Positions 44,378 through 57,243 are shown, numbered from the stretch's first letter. The stretch: 64,000 nt of DNA from Hyaloraphidium curvatum (GCA_025558095.1 JAIVFI010000019.1:372001-436000); one strand, 5' to 3'. The notes: generated by a model not told the origin, from the sequence alone. Translations and numbers: made by a program.

Positions 44378-45287
44378 TTACCCGTCGCGGTTCAGAACGA
44401 CTTTGGCGAGCGGATGAGATACTGTGCTTGGGGAATTGGGTGGAGGCTCACCGAAAAGCCCAAGCACGCCGAGGAGAAGGAACTTCACTCGCGGATAGTC
44501 GTTCATGATGATCGTGACCATGCCAACCTTGGGCAGGAAGCTGCAGAATGCGTAAGATGACCTGCCCTTGGAGCCGGAGTAGAGGACATACCCGTGGACT
44601 TTCCCCACAATGTCCTCCTGCGAGCGGGGGGAGTGGTGAGAACCAGCCGGACCGGGTGCCGCACAACGCTCACTTTGTGGATCCACATCTGCCCGTGGTT
44701 GTACAGGCCTCGGTCGTCGACCTGGTTGTTGTCGCCCTTGGTGAGAAGGTACTGCTTCCCCGTGTCGACCCTAAGGACCGCATCAGAACCCATTGCACAC
44801 GGCGGACGATCCTGACACCGACTCATTGTGAAGCTTGATGATCCTGTGGACTATAGGAACGTCTCGGCCCCGTATCTTGAAGACGCAAATGTCGCCGATC
44901 CGGATGGGCCCGCTGGGCATTGTGAGGAACAACAGGTCCCTGCAGAGCCACCGCAATGAGCGTCGGGTCCGAGTCCGCGGCAAGAAAAGTGACCCACCCT
45001 CGGTGGAACGCCGGCTCCATGCTCCCGCTGGCAGGGCGTGTGGTGAGCGACGAAGCGTCGAGCAGCGCCTCGCGAGGCTTGCCTCAGGACCACAACGATG
45101 GGGCTCTCGCTGTTGGTTATGACAGACAGCCCCTTCCATATCATGAGCGCCGAGCAGACAATGAGCAGCAGGTTGAGGGCCTGCGAGGCCACCTGCGTCC
45201 GCGGCCCGCGTCAACGCGTCGTCCGACGCGTCCAGGCGCGCTTCCAACCTGTCTAGGATTGCCAATTCTCCCGAGCAGTGACTGCAT
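44378..45287 (-). CDS. SEC11: Signal peptidase complex catalytic subunit Sec11
   Basis: About 193 aa from exons 45287-45249, 45192-45083, 45027-44998, 44939-44823, 44770-44674, 44617-44592 and 44540-44378. It cleaves signal peptides in the ER. The order is one transmembrane helix ([19 protein letters not shown]), [21 protein letters not shown] with the catalytic Ser, DVPIVHRII with the catalytic His, [13 protein letters not shown] with the acidic residue, and [17 protein letters not shown]. The intron at 45028-45082 has a GCAAGC donor (GC-AG). The in-frame intron at 44541-44591 must be removed to give [12 protein letters not shown]. The C-terminal 20 or so residues after VLGLFG are atypical, and a final unrecognised intron is possible. 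Confidence 0.93.
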
Positions 45288-45384
45288 TTCGGCGAGGGGC
45301 GGCAGACGCGTCCGAGTCTACGACCTTCGTGCGTGTGATCGTGGGTGCGGAGGCGACGTGGAGCAACCCCCTCCCATTCACGCG

Positions 45385-47121
45385 ATGGAGACATCGGGCG
45401 GCGTAGCAGTCGTCTCCGTGGCGTCGTACGACCCAGCCGATGGCGTGCGGCTGCAGTTCACGCTGGGAAAGAACCCGGACTCGAACATCTTCGACATTCG
45501 GGCGCACCTCGCCCCGCGGCCTCCGCGGCCGAAATCGAGCGTCGAGCCGGCCGCCGTGTCGCCGCCCTCGGCAGATGCTGCCGGACTGCCCGATCGGATG
45601 GACACCGGGCAGGACGGCGAGGCGGCGAAGGAGACGCCGGACGGGGACGCGAATCCCGCGGGGGACGGAGACAACGTTTCGCGCGAGAGCGCCGACGAAG
45701 AAGGGGATGAGAGCTCGGTCGGTGGTCGGTCGCAATCCTTGCACGATTGCGGGAGCTGACGGCCGCTGGAACGCCAGGAGGCGGAGGCCAAGGACACCAA
45801 GAAGCGGAAACGGCGAAAGCTGGACGAGGAGGACTTCTACGACTTTGACGACCCGTTCATCGACGACAGCGATCTGCGCGAACTCGTGGGGTCCGTGATG
45901 GTGGAGCCCAAGGTCAAGGGCTATTTCATGTGGCGCGGCAACGTCGAGACCATGCGGGTGGCACCGTGAGTAGGACGCGGTTGGTTCGACGGTAGTTCTG
46001 CTTACAGGATTGCCAGCGCACCCGAGAGCCCTCGCAAGCGGCAGGTTGTACGGAAACGGAAGCAGCCTGCTGGTGCCGGTGCTGCTCCTGGTTCCGCTCC
46101 GGCGCCCAAAAAGGCGCGGACTGGGGAAGCCGGGGCACGGGGCGCTTCCGCAAAGGACAATGATCCCGCACCGAAACGAAGACGCAAGAAGGAAGGCTCC
46201 GAGGTTCCTGCGGCAACTGCCGCTGCGAATGCCGGGAAACCATCGGTGGACACCGGGACCGTGGGGACTGCGGCAAAGCCCCTTGCTTCCCCCATACGAT
46301 CGCCCCTTCCCGGTTCGCCGTCGGTAACGTCGGTCAATGGGGGTCCTGCCGCGGAGAAGAAAAAGGTGAAGGTGACGGAAGACACCCCGCTGGACCCGGC
46401 CCTCAGGACCTTGACCGAGGAACTCCGGGCGCTCGCGAGCAAAGGTTGGAGGAACCCTGGACCGCTCATGTGCCCGCTCATGCGCCGTTGCAGAGAGCTG
46501 GGAAAACAAGCAGAAGTTTCCCATCACCCTCAAGCCGCTGCTGCTCGATGCGGCCCGGAAAGCGATTGAGCTCTCGGCGGATGAGACGTTGGAGATGAAT
46601 TTCCTGCACGAACTTACACTCATCTTGCCCTACAACAAAGTCACGCTCCGGGTGCGTGCTCGCGCTCGCTCGGCGCGTCTGTCGTGCCTGACCGACGAAA
46701 ACAGAATCTGATACAGCGCCACTTGCTGCCCGAGCGGATCGAGCAGAAGCGAAAGCATCTGGAGGCAGCGTACGCTGCCGCGCGGGAGCGCATTACCAGG
46801 CAGACGGTGCCCACGGAGCCGAAACAGGAGGACGGGGCGGCTGCCGGTCCTGCGGGGTTCAAGATTGCGTGGAACAAGGACCTCCGGGCTGCGCTGTACC
46901 TGATCTACGAGCTCGAGTTCAGCATCGCGAAGCTGGAGGACGCGCTGGCAGCCGTGAACAAGCAAGAGCCGAAATACGACGAGGTCAAGGTCAAGGCTTT
47001 GGCGTACGACCACATCTTTGCGCTCTTCCCGGAGGGGATCATACCCAGGGACGCAATCTCGCGGAACTTCAGCCTTCACCGGTCGCAGCTAGCAAAGCGC
47101 GAGGAGAGCACGGAGGCATGA
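45385..47121 (+). CDS. Ubinuclein/HPC2-like HIR histone chaperone subunit
   Basis: About 510 aa from exons 45385-45717, 45778-45965, 46008-46444, 46494-46651 and 46705-47121. The Hpc2-related domain is clear: RKLDEEDFYDFDDPFIDDSDL (about 122-142), the signature that binds Hir1/HIRA. A basic Lys/Arg/Ala/Pro linker follows, then a helical region (ITLKPLLLDAARKAIELS, LIQRHLLPERIEQKRKHLE) resembling the ubinuclein middle domain. The HIR complex deposits histones H3-H4 outside S phase. The intron at 45966-46007 is only 42 nt. Divergent from SEC11 with a 97-bp gap. Confidence 0.78.
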
Positions 47122-47144
47122 AGATAGCTCAAAATTCACAATGC

Positions 47145-47150
47145 AATAAA
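47145..47150 (+). terminator. Candidate AATAAA polyadenylation signal
   Basis: A perfect AATAAA lies 24 bp after the ubinuclein-like stop and 5 bp before the convergent epsin stop. Canonical eukaryotic poly(A) signal; use is inferred. Confidence 0.5.
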
Positions 47151-47154
47151 CACG

Positions 47155-49429
47155 TCAAAAGAAGTTTGCTTGGAACTGCTGGGCTTGCGCCTGCTGCGTT
47201 TGCCCATAGCCGTACCCTTGCGGGGTATTCCAGTTCTGACCCTGCGTAGAGGGTCCCGCAGCCATGGCATTCAACGACGGCTGGGCCGCGTTCCACTGAA
47301 GCTGCTGTCCGGCGCCGGCGTCGGATCCCACAGCCCCGAATGGGTTGTTCGCGGCCGGCTTCGGGGCCGAGCTCAGCGCGCTGGAGCTCAAATTGACCAG
47401 ACCGCCATAGTCACTCGCAGCTCCGTAGTTTGTCGGGGTGGCGGTACTGGATGCAATGTTCATGCTCGGCACAAAGCGCGAAGCGGGCTGCGAGTGCGTG
47501 AGAACGGAGACGAAGGGAGGGAGATGACAGCGCCTACTTTTGCTGCCACGGGTCCCGTTGCACTTCTTGTCGGAGCGGGCTTCGGCGCGGTGGCAAGGGC
47601 AGCGAACGGGTCATCGGCAGGCTGGGGCGCGCCGAAAGGATTCGGTGCGCTGCCATCTCCAAAACCTTGCGAATCCCCGTATCCCGACGACATGCCCACT
47701 TGTGCAGAAATGCTAGCCAGGAATCAGCGTCAGTCAAATGCCTCTAAACCCCAACGCATCGGTCATACCTCGGGCCCCGGCTCGAGGCAAGGTTGGCGAA
47801 GGGGTCAATCTGGACCGCATTGCGCGCTATGGACGCAATCTGGGCGTTTGGAGTGCCACCGGCGATCTGAAACACGTGTCAACAGAAGGCCGTTGCGGTC
47901 CCAATGCCGCCGAACCTGGTGCGGCAGGGGTCGTGCGCCGGAACCGCCGTCAAATGCGGCTCCAAAGGGGTTGTAGCCAGAGTCTCCGCCGTTGGGAGCC
48001 GTTCCGAAAGGGTTCGACTCGGCGGCGCCGTAAGGTTGCTGGTATCCGCTGTTCGTGCCCCCGTATCCGCCTCCCCCGTAGTCCCCTCCGTAACCCATTG
48101 GCTGCTGCGGGTACCCCTGCTGCCCGTAGTATCCTCCCTGACCGCCGAAACCCATGTTGCCCGCGGAATCCGTGCGCTGGTACATTGGGACATTCGTCTG
48201 TATCGCCGGGCTGTTGAAATCAAAGAGGTCTGGTTCGGGCTGCCGGCGACTCATTTGTCGCCGGCGTTCCTCTTCCTTTTGGCGCGCCTCGGCCTCGCTG
48301 AGGCGAAGAGCGCGCTGGAGGTCGTCGTCGCTGGCACAACCGGCGTGAGCTACACCGAGCTAGAACCTGGAACTGACCAACCTTTCTGTCACGGCTCTGG
48401 TCAACATGGCCCGCTTCCTCTCGTCCTCGGCCGCAGTCCTCCGGCTCTCTTCCAGCGCGCGCTGCAGGTCCGCGTCGTCCGCTGTTGCGGAAGCGTTTGC
48501 TGCGGGCCGCGCCACGGAAGGCGTTGGCGGCAGCTCCGCATCACGGTTGTAGCTCGTGGGGCTCTGGGAGCCTGTGCCGCTCCGGCTGCCGTACCCGTCG
48601 TTCCCGTAGCCCCAGTCGTCCGTTGGACCCATCCGCGAAACCATGTCCTTCCGCGTCCGCCTCTCTTCCTTGAGCCGTGCCTCATCGGCAAGCAGCATCG
48701 TTATCTCCTTGCACTTTTGCCGCACTGAAGGGGCAAGGCAGCTCGTCAAGGGTCTCGACTGACCACACATGCCCACTCACCGTTCGCACCCTGATCTTTC
48801 CCGTCCTCGTCGACGTACTGGAACTCCTTCAACGTCTTGATGACGTACATATTCTCCCGGGTGTAGGCGATGATGGCCTCCGAGCCCGCGTGCAGGAGGT
48901 AATCGAGGAGAATAAGGGCCTTGGGGGCGGTGGAACGCGTCAGACCCCGCCCTGGTTCTCCAAGGATATTCAACGGCACACCTTGAAGACGTGCCGCCAG
49001 TTCTTGCCCGAATCATTCAGCCGCTTGTCGACAATCTCCATGATGTCCATGAAGTCCTTGCTGAGTCGCGGAAGGCGCCAGAACCCCCATCAGAGCCCGC
49101 CGCAGCGTTTCCGCCCCGTCCAGATGCTCACTGGTTGTACGTGCAGTCCGCAATCTCCTGCATGAGCGTGCCGGAAGGTCCCCAGGGGTCGTTGGACGTT
49201 GCTGTCCCCCGGCAAGGTCAGCCCAATGTCCCGACGTTGCTCCGGCACCTGCCGCGGGCCGCGGAGCCACGCACCTTCCCGGACCTTTACTTGCACGTCC
49301 GTGTACCCCTTCACCAGGTTCTTGCTGGAGCAGCGTCGAGGCCGGATGGGTTCGCGTCAGGGAGGGGCACACTGAACCAAAACAGAGGGGGCCGCACGTG
49401 CTCCGCATCACTTGCTTCCCGAACGACAT
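47155..49429 (-). CDS. Epsin, ENTH-domain endocytic adaptor
   Basis: Roughly 590 aa from about ten exons; main ones are 49429-49412, 49320-49275, 49201-49132, 49060-48982, 48919-48781, 48724-48382, 48330-47916 and 47863 onward to a stop at 47155. The ENTH domain reads NLVKGYTDVQVKVREATSNDPWGPSGTLM, IMEIVDKRLNDSGKNWRHVFK, ALILLDYLLHAGSEAII and KTLKEFQYVDEDGKDQGANVRQK. Two ubiquitin-interacting motifs follow (ADLQRALEESRRTA and DDLQRALRLSEAEA). The Gly/Tyr/Gln-rich tail has NPF motifs (SNPFG, YNPFG, PNPFG, NNPFG) for EH-domain proteins and a possible clathrin box (LFDFN). It links PI(4,5)P2 membranes, ubiquitinated cargo and clathrin. The final splice near 47460-47530 was not resolved. Confidence 0.9.
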
Positions 49430-49501
49430 CGTTGCGAAGCGGGATGAGGGAAACGGGAGCCGGGGTGGGGGAGGGAGAGCAAGGGGCCCGACTCCTGAGG
49501 C

Positions 49502-49559
49502 CCTTTGAAAGGTGGAGCTGATCGTACCAGCCTTTGAAAGGTGGAGCTGATCGTACCAG
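49502..49559. repeat. Perfect two-copy 29-bp tandem repeat
   Basis: Copies at 49502-49530 and 49531-49559 are identical, starting CCTTTGAAAGGTGGAGCTG. It lies between the epsin start and the stop of the ubiquitin-like gene, both minus strand. Each unit contains the palindrome CCTTTGAAAGG (odd-centred). Confidence 0.95.
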
Positions 49560-49578
49560 CAAAAAAGTAAGGCAAAAT

Positions 49579-50262
49579 CTATTCATTCGACTTGCCATTG
49601 GCAAGGGATCCACGAAATCTTTCAACGACGATTGCGAGCAAGTTTTCATCCACTCCATTCGCGGCAAGCACTGCCTTGATTGCAGCCCAAAGATCGGCCT
49701 GACCCGTTGCGTCGTGATGATCAGTGTCCCATCAGAACCGCGGCACGGCAGGAGGCCACCTTTCCTAGCAGCTCCAGCAACCGCTCTTCCACAGATGGGC
49801 CTGCCGGGACGGCTTCTGGCGGCGATCCTCTGGGCCCGGTCTGCTCTTCTGTAGGCTCCGTTCCCTGTGCTTTGGCAGCCGACGGCGCTGCGGCCGCTTT
49901 CACCATGAGATGCAGTGTAGAGTCGGGCCCGAGGTTGTAGGAGCCGACAGTCCGATCGTCCTGGAGTGCCTTGCCTGTCCAGCATTCCGGTCCGTGTCAC
50001 GGGTGGCGTCTTGATCGGCACGAAACATCCTACCGGAGAACACCAATCTCTGCGTCTCCGATGAGACGCCCGAAGCCTCGGCTATGAGGGCCTTGAGGCG
50101 CTCCACGGTGTCCCCGGCACTTGTGTTCACGGTCACGGTCTTGTTCCCCTTCATGAGCTTGACCTTGACGGAGAACGGAGCGTCTTCGACTTGCCGGGCC
50201 GAGCCATGCTTCTTGTCAAGATCCCAGAATCGCGACCGGAGTTGAGTCCTACCTTCGTCCAT
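49579..50262 (-). CDS. Ubiquitin-like-domain protein
   Basis: About 187 aa from exons 50262-50034, 49974-49760 and 49698-49579. The ubiquitin-like fold spans about residues 30-105: FSVKVKLMKGNKTVTVNTSAGDTVERLK, QRLVFSGKALQDDRTVGSYNL and STLHLMVK, matching ubiquitin from its first strand to HLVLR but without the terminal GlyGly. A Pro/Glu/Thr/Ala linker leads to a small helical C-terminus (VEERLLELLGKADLWAAIKAVLAANGVDE). That arrangement recalls shuttle or co-chaperone adaptors, but no UBA consensus is clear. The last exon is inferred from a clean phase-0 splice. Confidence 0.75.
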
Positions 50263-50648
50263 CTCCCCATCGTCGCGATCGGCCGACGTCGCAGTCTGGG
50301 CGTACTGTGAGTGTCCGGCAACCGGTTCAGCTAGAGTCCGTGGTAATCAACAAGAGAAGGCATTCCACCTTGAGCTCGAAGGGTCGGCTGGGAGTCGGAA
50401 GGTGCGCCGCGGGTTCATCGGCCGGAGGTTCAAAGTCCGGCTTGAACACGACGGGCTTCGTCCCGAGCTTGGCCAGGAACGTCTGCAAAGAGTCCGTTGT
50501 TCCAGCGCAATCACAATGACGCGTAGGGGTCGGACCTTGACGAATGCCACCTCAGCAGCCATTGTCGTGGCGCGCGAAGGGGATGAACAGGCCGCCTGGC
50601 GCATACGGCGGCGCTCGATCGCACGGGTCACCTTGGCAGTCCCCAACA
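50263..50648. promoter_or_regulatory. Divergent intergenic region between the ubiquitin-like gene and the CDK
   Basis: 386 bp between divergent start codons. ORFs here have no recognisable content, so it presumably holds two promoters. Confidence 0.45.
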
Positions 50649-51995
<1,347 letters not shown>

Positions 51996-52063
51996 GGGAG
52001 GAGAGGATGCCGTTGGCTGCCCGTTTGTTCTTTTGCACGGTGGCAGTGTTGATATCGTTAGTG

Positions 52064-53194
52064 CTATGCGCCTTGCTGCAGGCTGCCGAGGAGAGATAGA
52101 CGCCAGTTCCAGTAGTTGACTCGGACCGGATCGATCTCGTCCCGCAGCGCCGTCAGCATCTGTCAGACAGGGCTCAGTCTCCAGAGCGAGGCCCGCCTTT
52201 TCCATGCCCACCGCTGTGCAGTTGCTCAGCGCATCTGCGACCCCCGCTGCCGCCTGACTCTCGTAGTAGTCGGCCAGGAAAAGATACAGAGGCCGGGACA
52301 CGGTTCCCTTGGCGACCAGGTCGAAGCAGAACTGCAGGACATGCGGGCAGTCGCTGAAGTCGATCGCCGAACCCCCGGATCCGAGCGACAGCACCCTAGA
52401 GTTCGGCACACCTTCAACTCTCCTACTCCGGGGTTCCTTCACGGCCACGCAACTCACCCCCGAAGGTACTGCCAGGGGCTCTCGTTGGCCGGGGCGACCA
52501 AGATGTTCTCCATGGCATAGAGTGATTCCTTGTGCGCATCTGCCTTCCACGGACCCTCCGGAGCGCACTTCAGCACAAAGAAGCGGTGGTTCCAGGCCGA
52601 ATTGTTGCGAACATCGGTCCGAATCAGCGCGTCCATGTCCGCCATTTCGTCCTTCCACGCGTTGAAGCGGCGGACTACCCATTGGCTTGCGATCGACACG
52701 TCAAGCGCTGGCCAAACCGTGCACGGAAGGTCCTACCGATAGGACCAAGCGTGGTAGTTCTTGGCGTCATCTTCCATGAGCAGGGAGTTTATGAACGGCC
52801 GTTCCCTGACGGGATCCCCGAGCTTATCCGCCACCAGCTGCCGATGATGCCAAATCTGGTAGCTTTTCGGATGCTCGGCAGCCATCTGGTCGACAAAGTC
52901 CAGCTCGTCCCACAGGTTCTTCCCGAGCTCCCACAGCGCGTCTTGCCGGTACTTCCAGACCGTGTAGTGCGCGGGGTTCCACGACAGAATGGTCCCCGTG
53001 AGTTCCAGGCCCCTCTCGCTGATCTCCCCCTTGGCGCACAGGGCGCGGAAGTAGCCCATAGCGTCCGCGTACTCGGGCGCGTACGCGATCGACACGGGCG
53101 GGTTCGGCGTGGGCTCCGGCACGGGGATGGGCGATAAATCGCTCCATTCCGGGCGCGATGCGTACAGAATGTGGACCTCTTGCTCGTCCTCCAT
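52064..53194 (-). CDS. RAM2: Protein farnesyltransferase/geranylgeranyltransferase I alpha subunit
   Basis: About 326 aa from exons 53194-52737, 52685-52459, 52411-52212 and 52159-52064. Tetratricopeptide-like prenyltransferase repeats are evident: NPAHYTVWKYRQDAL, HPKSYQIWHHRQLV, DAKNYHAWSYRQWVVRRF, VRNNSAWNHRFFVL and the final DPVRVNYWNWRL. The W-x-x-R pattern is diagnostic. The subunit pairs with Ram1 or Cdc43 beta subunits to attach prenyl groups to CaaX proteins. Residues 200-285 contain ANESPWQYLRG. A 22-bp upstream in-frame ATG (53215) is an alternative start. FOL1 starts divergently 275 bp away. Confidence 0.93.
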
Positions 53195-53469
53195 TGGAGC
53201 GACGGCGTGGCGCAAGGCCAGGGGACGAACGGGACAAAGAGCTGAAGAAGCACGATCGCGGAAATTTCGACAGACGATCGGGGGGCGGTTCGCACCACGG
53301 TGGAATGCGCTGCGGGCGCGTCGGAACTGCCTTACGTTCGCTTCGGAAGCTACAGACTGCGTCTTGGAGCATAGGGGCCCGTGGAGCTCGCTTCCGTGGC
53401 GCCGTCGCGTCTACCGTTGCGAACCCAGTGTTGTCACCCTGTCCCTCGCGTTCTTTCCGAGCGTTTCCC

Positions 53470-55762
53470 ATGTCGGTGCCGGGACCTGTACCGGATCGCA
53501 TCATCATCAAAGTAGGTTGCCCCTTCGTCGCAATTGCCGGACCGTGCCAAGCCGTGTGGCCCCGTATCAGGAGCTCCGACTTCGCGGGGTCGTGGGGGCG
53601 GACTCGTGGGAGCGGCTCAAGCAGCAGCCTCTCGTGGTGTCCATTTGCTTGGACTCGGACACTGCCGGAGCGGGCAAGACGGACTCGCTGTCGCGTTCGG
53701 TGAACTACAGCACGGTTGCCAAGTTCGTCCAGGACATCGTCGAGGCTCGGGGCCCGCACAAGTCGGCCGCAACCTTGGCCGGCGACCTTGCATGGCGATG
53801 TCTCGATCACTTTGGCATCGACGGGATCACCGTGCGCGTGGAGGTCCCCAGGGCGGTGCTCCACGCCGGTTCGGCGGGCGTCGAGGTCACCCGGCGCAGA
53901 GGCCGGAGCGAACCGCTCCTCGATTGCTATTTCCTGAAGGACTTGCGCGTCAGCACCATAATCGGCGTGAACCCGTGGGAACGGGAAGAAAAGCAGGTTG
54001 TTTCAATCAGCGTTGAGGCCTTTGCCAAGGCAGCCGAGCAATCCGGCGAGCACCACGCGGCGGCCCGGTTCCGGCGGATCGAGCAGGTCATTGTGGACCA
54101 GGTGGCCAAGTCCGCGTACCTGACGATCGAGGCCTTGGTCTCGTCGATCGCCGGAATCTGCCTGGAGCGGTTGGACCTGGCAAGGATCCTGGTGCGCGTC
54201 GAGAAGCCGAGCGCGCTGCCTTTCGCCGCGGCCGCAGCGGTGGAGATCGTCCGCGAGAGCGATTCCGGTCGCGGACGGCCCAGTCGTGCCGCTGTCGCAG
54301 ACGGCCAACACGTTGCCCACGTGGCCCTCGGCTCCAATATCGGCGATCGCGTGCGACACATTGCTGATGTTGTGGAGCTGCTGGAACGAAGGGGCTGCCG
54401 CATCCTCGACACGTCTTTCTTGTACGAGACCCCTGCCATGTACGTCACCGAGCAGCCGTCGTTCATCAACGCCGTGTGCAAGGTGCTGCTGCCACCCGTC
54501 TCCCTCGAACCCTGCTGACGCCTTTGCGGCAGATTGCTACCGCCTTGACGCCGAGCGAGTTGTTGGCATGCGTGAAATCCATCGAGACGGAACTGGGTCG
54601 CACCCCCACGGTTCGCAACGGACCGCGCGTGATTGATCTGGACATTCTGTTTTACGACGCGTTGGAGGTCAAGGAAGACAATCTGGTCATCCCGCACCCC
54701 CTGATGCAGGAACGCGAGTTTGTGCTGCGGCCGCTGTGCGAGTGAGTGATACCCACGGTGCTTTTTGCGTCGCTCTGACGTGCTCCGTCCCCCAGCATTG
54801 CCAGGGATCTTGAGCATCCGTCCCTTTACACGACATGCGGCTGGCTCCTGCGTCTTGTTCCCCACACGGCCCCGGACGAATCGATAGCCAGGGTCTTGCC
54901 GATCGGAGGGCGCATGTGGACCGGGAAGGATGGACCCTACGTCATGGGTATCCTGAATGTCACTCCGGACAGTTTCAGCGACGGCGGCTCCTTCAACGCG
55001 CTCGATGCTGCGGTCGATCGTGCCTTGCAGATGGTCGAGGAAGGCGCCGCCATCGTCGACGTGGGCGGCATGTCGACCCGTCCCAACGCCGAGGAGATTT
55101 CCGAGGAAGAGGAGCTGGAGCGCGTTGTGCCGGTGATTCGCGAGCTGCGTCGCAGGGACCTGAAGGCGCCCATCTCGATCGACACTTACCGATCGCGCGT
55201 GGCCCGCGCGGCGATCGAGGCCGGTGCGGACATCATCAACGATGTCAGCGCGGGGGATTTGGATCCGGACATGCTGTCGACGGCGGCGGAGCTCGGCGTC
55301 CCGATCTGCCTGATGCACATGCGCGGCAACCCCCGGACCATGACGACCCTGACGGCGTACGACGGCGAGGACGTCGTCGCCGGCGTCGCAAAGGAGCTCG
55401 CGGACAAGGTGCGAAAGGCCCTCCAGGCCGGCGTGCGCCGGTGGAACATTATCCTGGATCCGGGTCTGGGGTTCGCCAAGACGGCCGAGCAGAACGTGGA
55501 GCTGCTGCGTCGCCTTGCCGAGCTCAAGAGGGAGGGCTCGGGCCTGGAGGGATTCCCCTTGCTGGTGGGAGCTTCGCGGAAGGGTTTCATCGGCAAGCTG
55601 CAGAACGAACCGGACCCCAAGAAACGGACGCAGGGGACGGCGGCCGCGTGCTACGCCGCCATGGCGGGGGGTGCGGAGATCCTCCGCGTGCACGACGTCA
55701 AGGAGATCTCCGAGATGGTCCGCGTGGCGAGGCACTTTCTGCCGGGCTCGCACGCGACCTAG
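53470..55762 (+). CDS. FOL1: Trifunctional folate synthesis protein (DHNA-HPPK-DHPS)
   Basis: About 709 aa from exons 53470-53511, 53571-54482, 54533-54741 and 54796-55762. Two tandem dihydroneopterin aldolase domains come first (NYSTVAKFVQDIVEARG; STIIGVNPWEREEKQVV with LTIEALVSSIAGICLE). Hydroxymethyl-dihydropterin pyrophosphokinase follows (VALGSNIGDRVRHI, PSFINAVCK, GRTPTVRNGPRVIDLDILFYD, VIPHPLMQEREFVLRPL). Dihydropteroate synthase ends the protein (MGILNVTPDSFSDGG, DVGGMSTRPNAEEI, PISIDTYRS, DIINDVSAGDLD, ILDPGLGFAKT, LLVGASRKGFIG). This order is the fungal Fol1 arrangement. Its stop codon is 2 bp from that of the convergent coiled-coil gene. Confidence 0.96.
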
Positions 55763-55764
55763 TT

Positions 55765-57142
55765 CTATAGGAACACCTCCTGGGCTTCGTAGCAGGCCGG
55801 GCAATGGTACATGTCGACCGAAAAGTCCTGCGGGTGCGCGCGGCCCCTGAGCGAGACCCGCCTGCCCGAGGGGTCCGACAAGGTGTCCGAAGGCGCGGAA
55901 GCGGCCGGGTCCGGCCCGGCAGAAAGGTCCGCGTCCCCATTGGAAAGCCCGGCAATGGAACCCGCATCCAAGGCGCGCTGCCTCTGCTCGACGAACTTCA
56001 CGATGAAGCCCGGGATCTCGTCCACCTGTGCCGACAGGCGCTCCGAAATCTCCCGCTCCTTTGCGAGTTCCTCCGCGAGGCGCACGTTCTGCTCCGCGAG
56101 TGCCTGCAGCTGCGCCCGGAGCTCCTCGTCGCCGGCGGCGGCGACAGGCGCCTCGCCGGCTGTGGGGGCGTCGGCGATCCTCCCGTTCGCGTCCTCGTGG
56201 ATGCTCTTCCTGGCGGCCAGCCGCGGAGACGGATCGGGCGAGTCGGTCTGTGCCGCCAGGTGGCGCTGGGCGGTGTCGAGCGCCAGGGTAAGGGACGCGT
56301 TGGACGACGCGAGCTCCGCCAGCTTCCCCTGCAGCTCCGAGCGTTCCTCGAGCAGCCGGTTGTTCTCGCTCGCGAGTTTCTCGGTCTTGCTCTTCCACGT
56401 TAACGCGAGGTCCTCGCGTACCTGGGGCGGGACAGGGGAGGGGATCAGCCGGGCACCACAGACGGCGCCAGCGACCCACCGTCAGGTTGCGGACCTTTGT
56501 CTCGAGCATCTCGATCGATTTCTCCAGCATGAGGCTCCGTTCGTTCGCCTCGTCGCGCTCCTGCCGTGCCGCCGCCACGTTCTCGCGCAGCCCGACGGCC
56601 TCGTTGTTGAGCGCCTCGACCTGCCTCGTGGCGTCGCCCAGACGGCGTTCCAAGTCCGCCAGGGCATCCCGGGCCGTCCGTTCGGCCTCGGCGTGTGCGG
56701 CCAACGACGCAGCATCCCTCTCCCGCTCCAGCAGCAGCGCGGCCAGCTTCTCGCCGGCCTGGCCCGCGGCGGCGGCGGTGACCTCCAGCTCCGAGACCCT
56801 GCCCGTGAGCGAGCCAATTGTCCGCTTCAGCGCCTCGTTCTCGTCCAGCAGTTCGCGCTCTTTGTCCGCGTTGCCGGGCGGCGACGGTTGGGCGCGTGCC
56901 GCTGCAGCCTCGGCCTGCAGCCCGTCCGCGCGGGCGCGCTGCTCGTCGAGCGCGGCCAGCAGCTCGTCCTTCTCGCGAATTAATTGCGCGACGGCGGCGT
57001 CGGGTGTTTGCGGCGGGGCGCCCTCCGGCGAGAACGGCCGCGGCCGGTCGTTGCGCAGCTCGCCGCGCGCCCGCAGCTTCTTCTGCACGGCCTTCTTGAG
57101 CTCGGCCAGATCGGGCCGCGACTCGGCCTGCACCGACGACAT
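55765..57142 (-). CDS. Long coiled-coil protein, function unknown
   Basis: About 439 aa from exons 57142-56480 and 56421-55765, with one 58-nt intron. After ELKKAVQKKLRARGEL near the start it is almost entirely coiled coil (residues 70-330). A short C-terminal module contains DMYHCPACYEAQEVFL, with one CxxC pair. It resembles golgin, kinesin-adaptor or centrosomal coiled coils in composition only; no GRIP or other domain seen. Divergent from FZO1 (101-bp gap). Confidence 0.65.
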
Positions 57143-57243
57143 GGCGGGACGGCGGGGAGTGATTCGCGCTGATTTGGTGCGGCCTGTGATCGCACACCCA
57201 CCCCGATCACAGCTTCGCACTTCGCACACGCAACCTGCGAACG

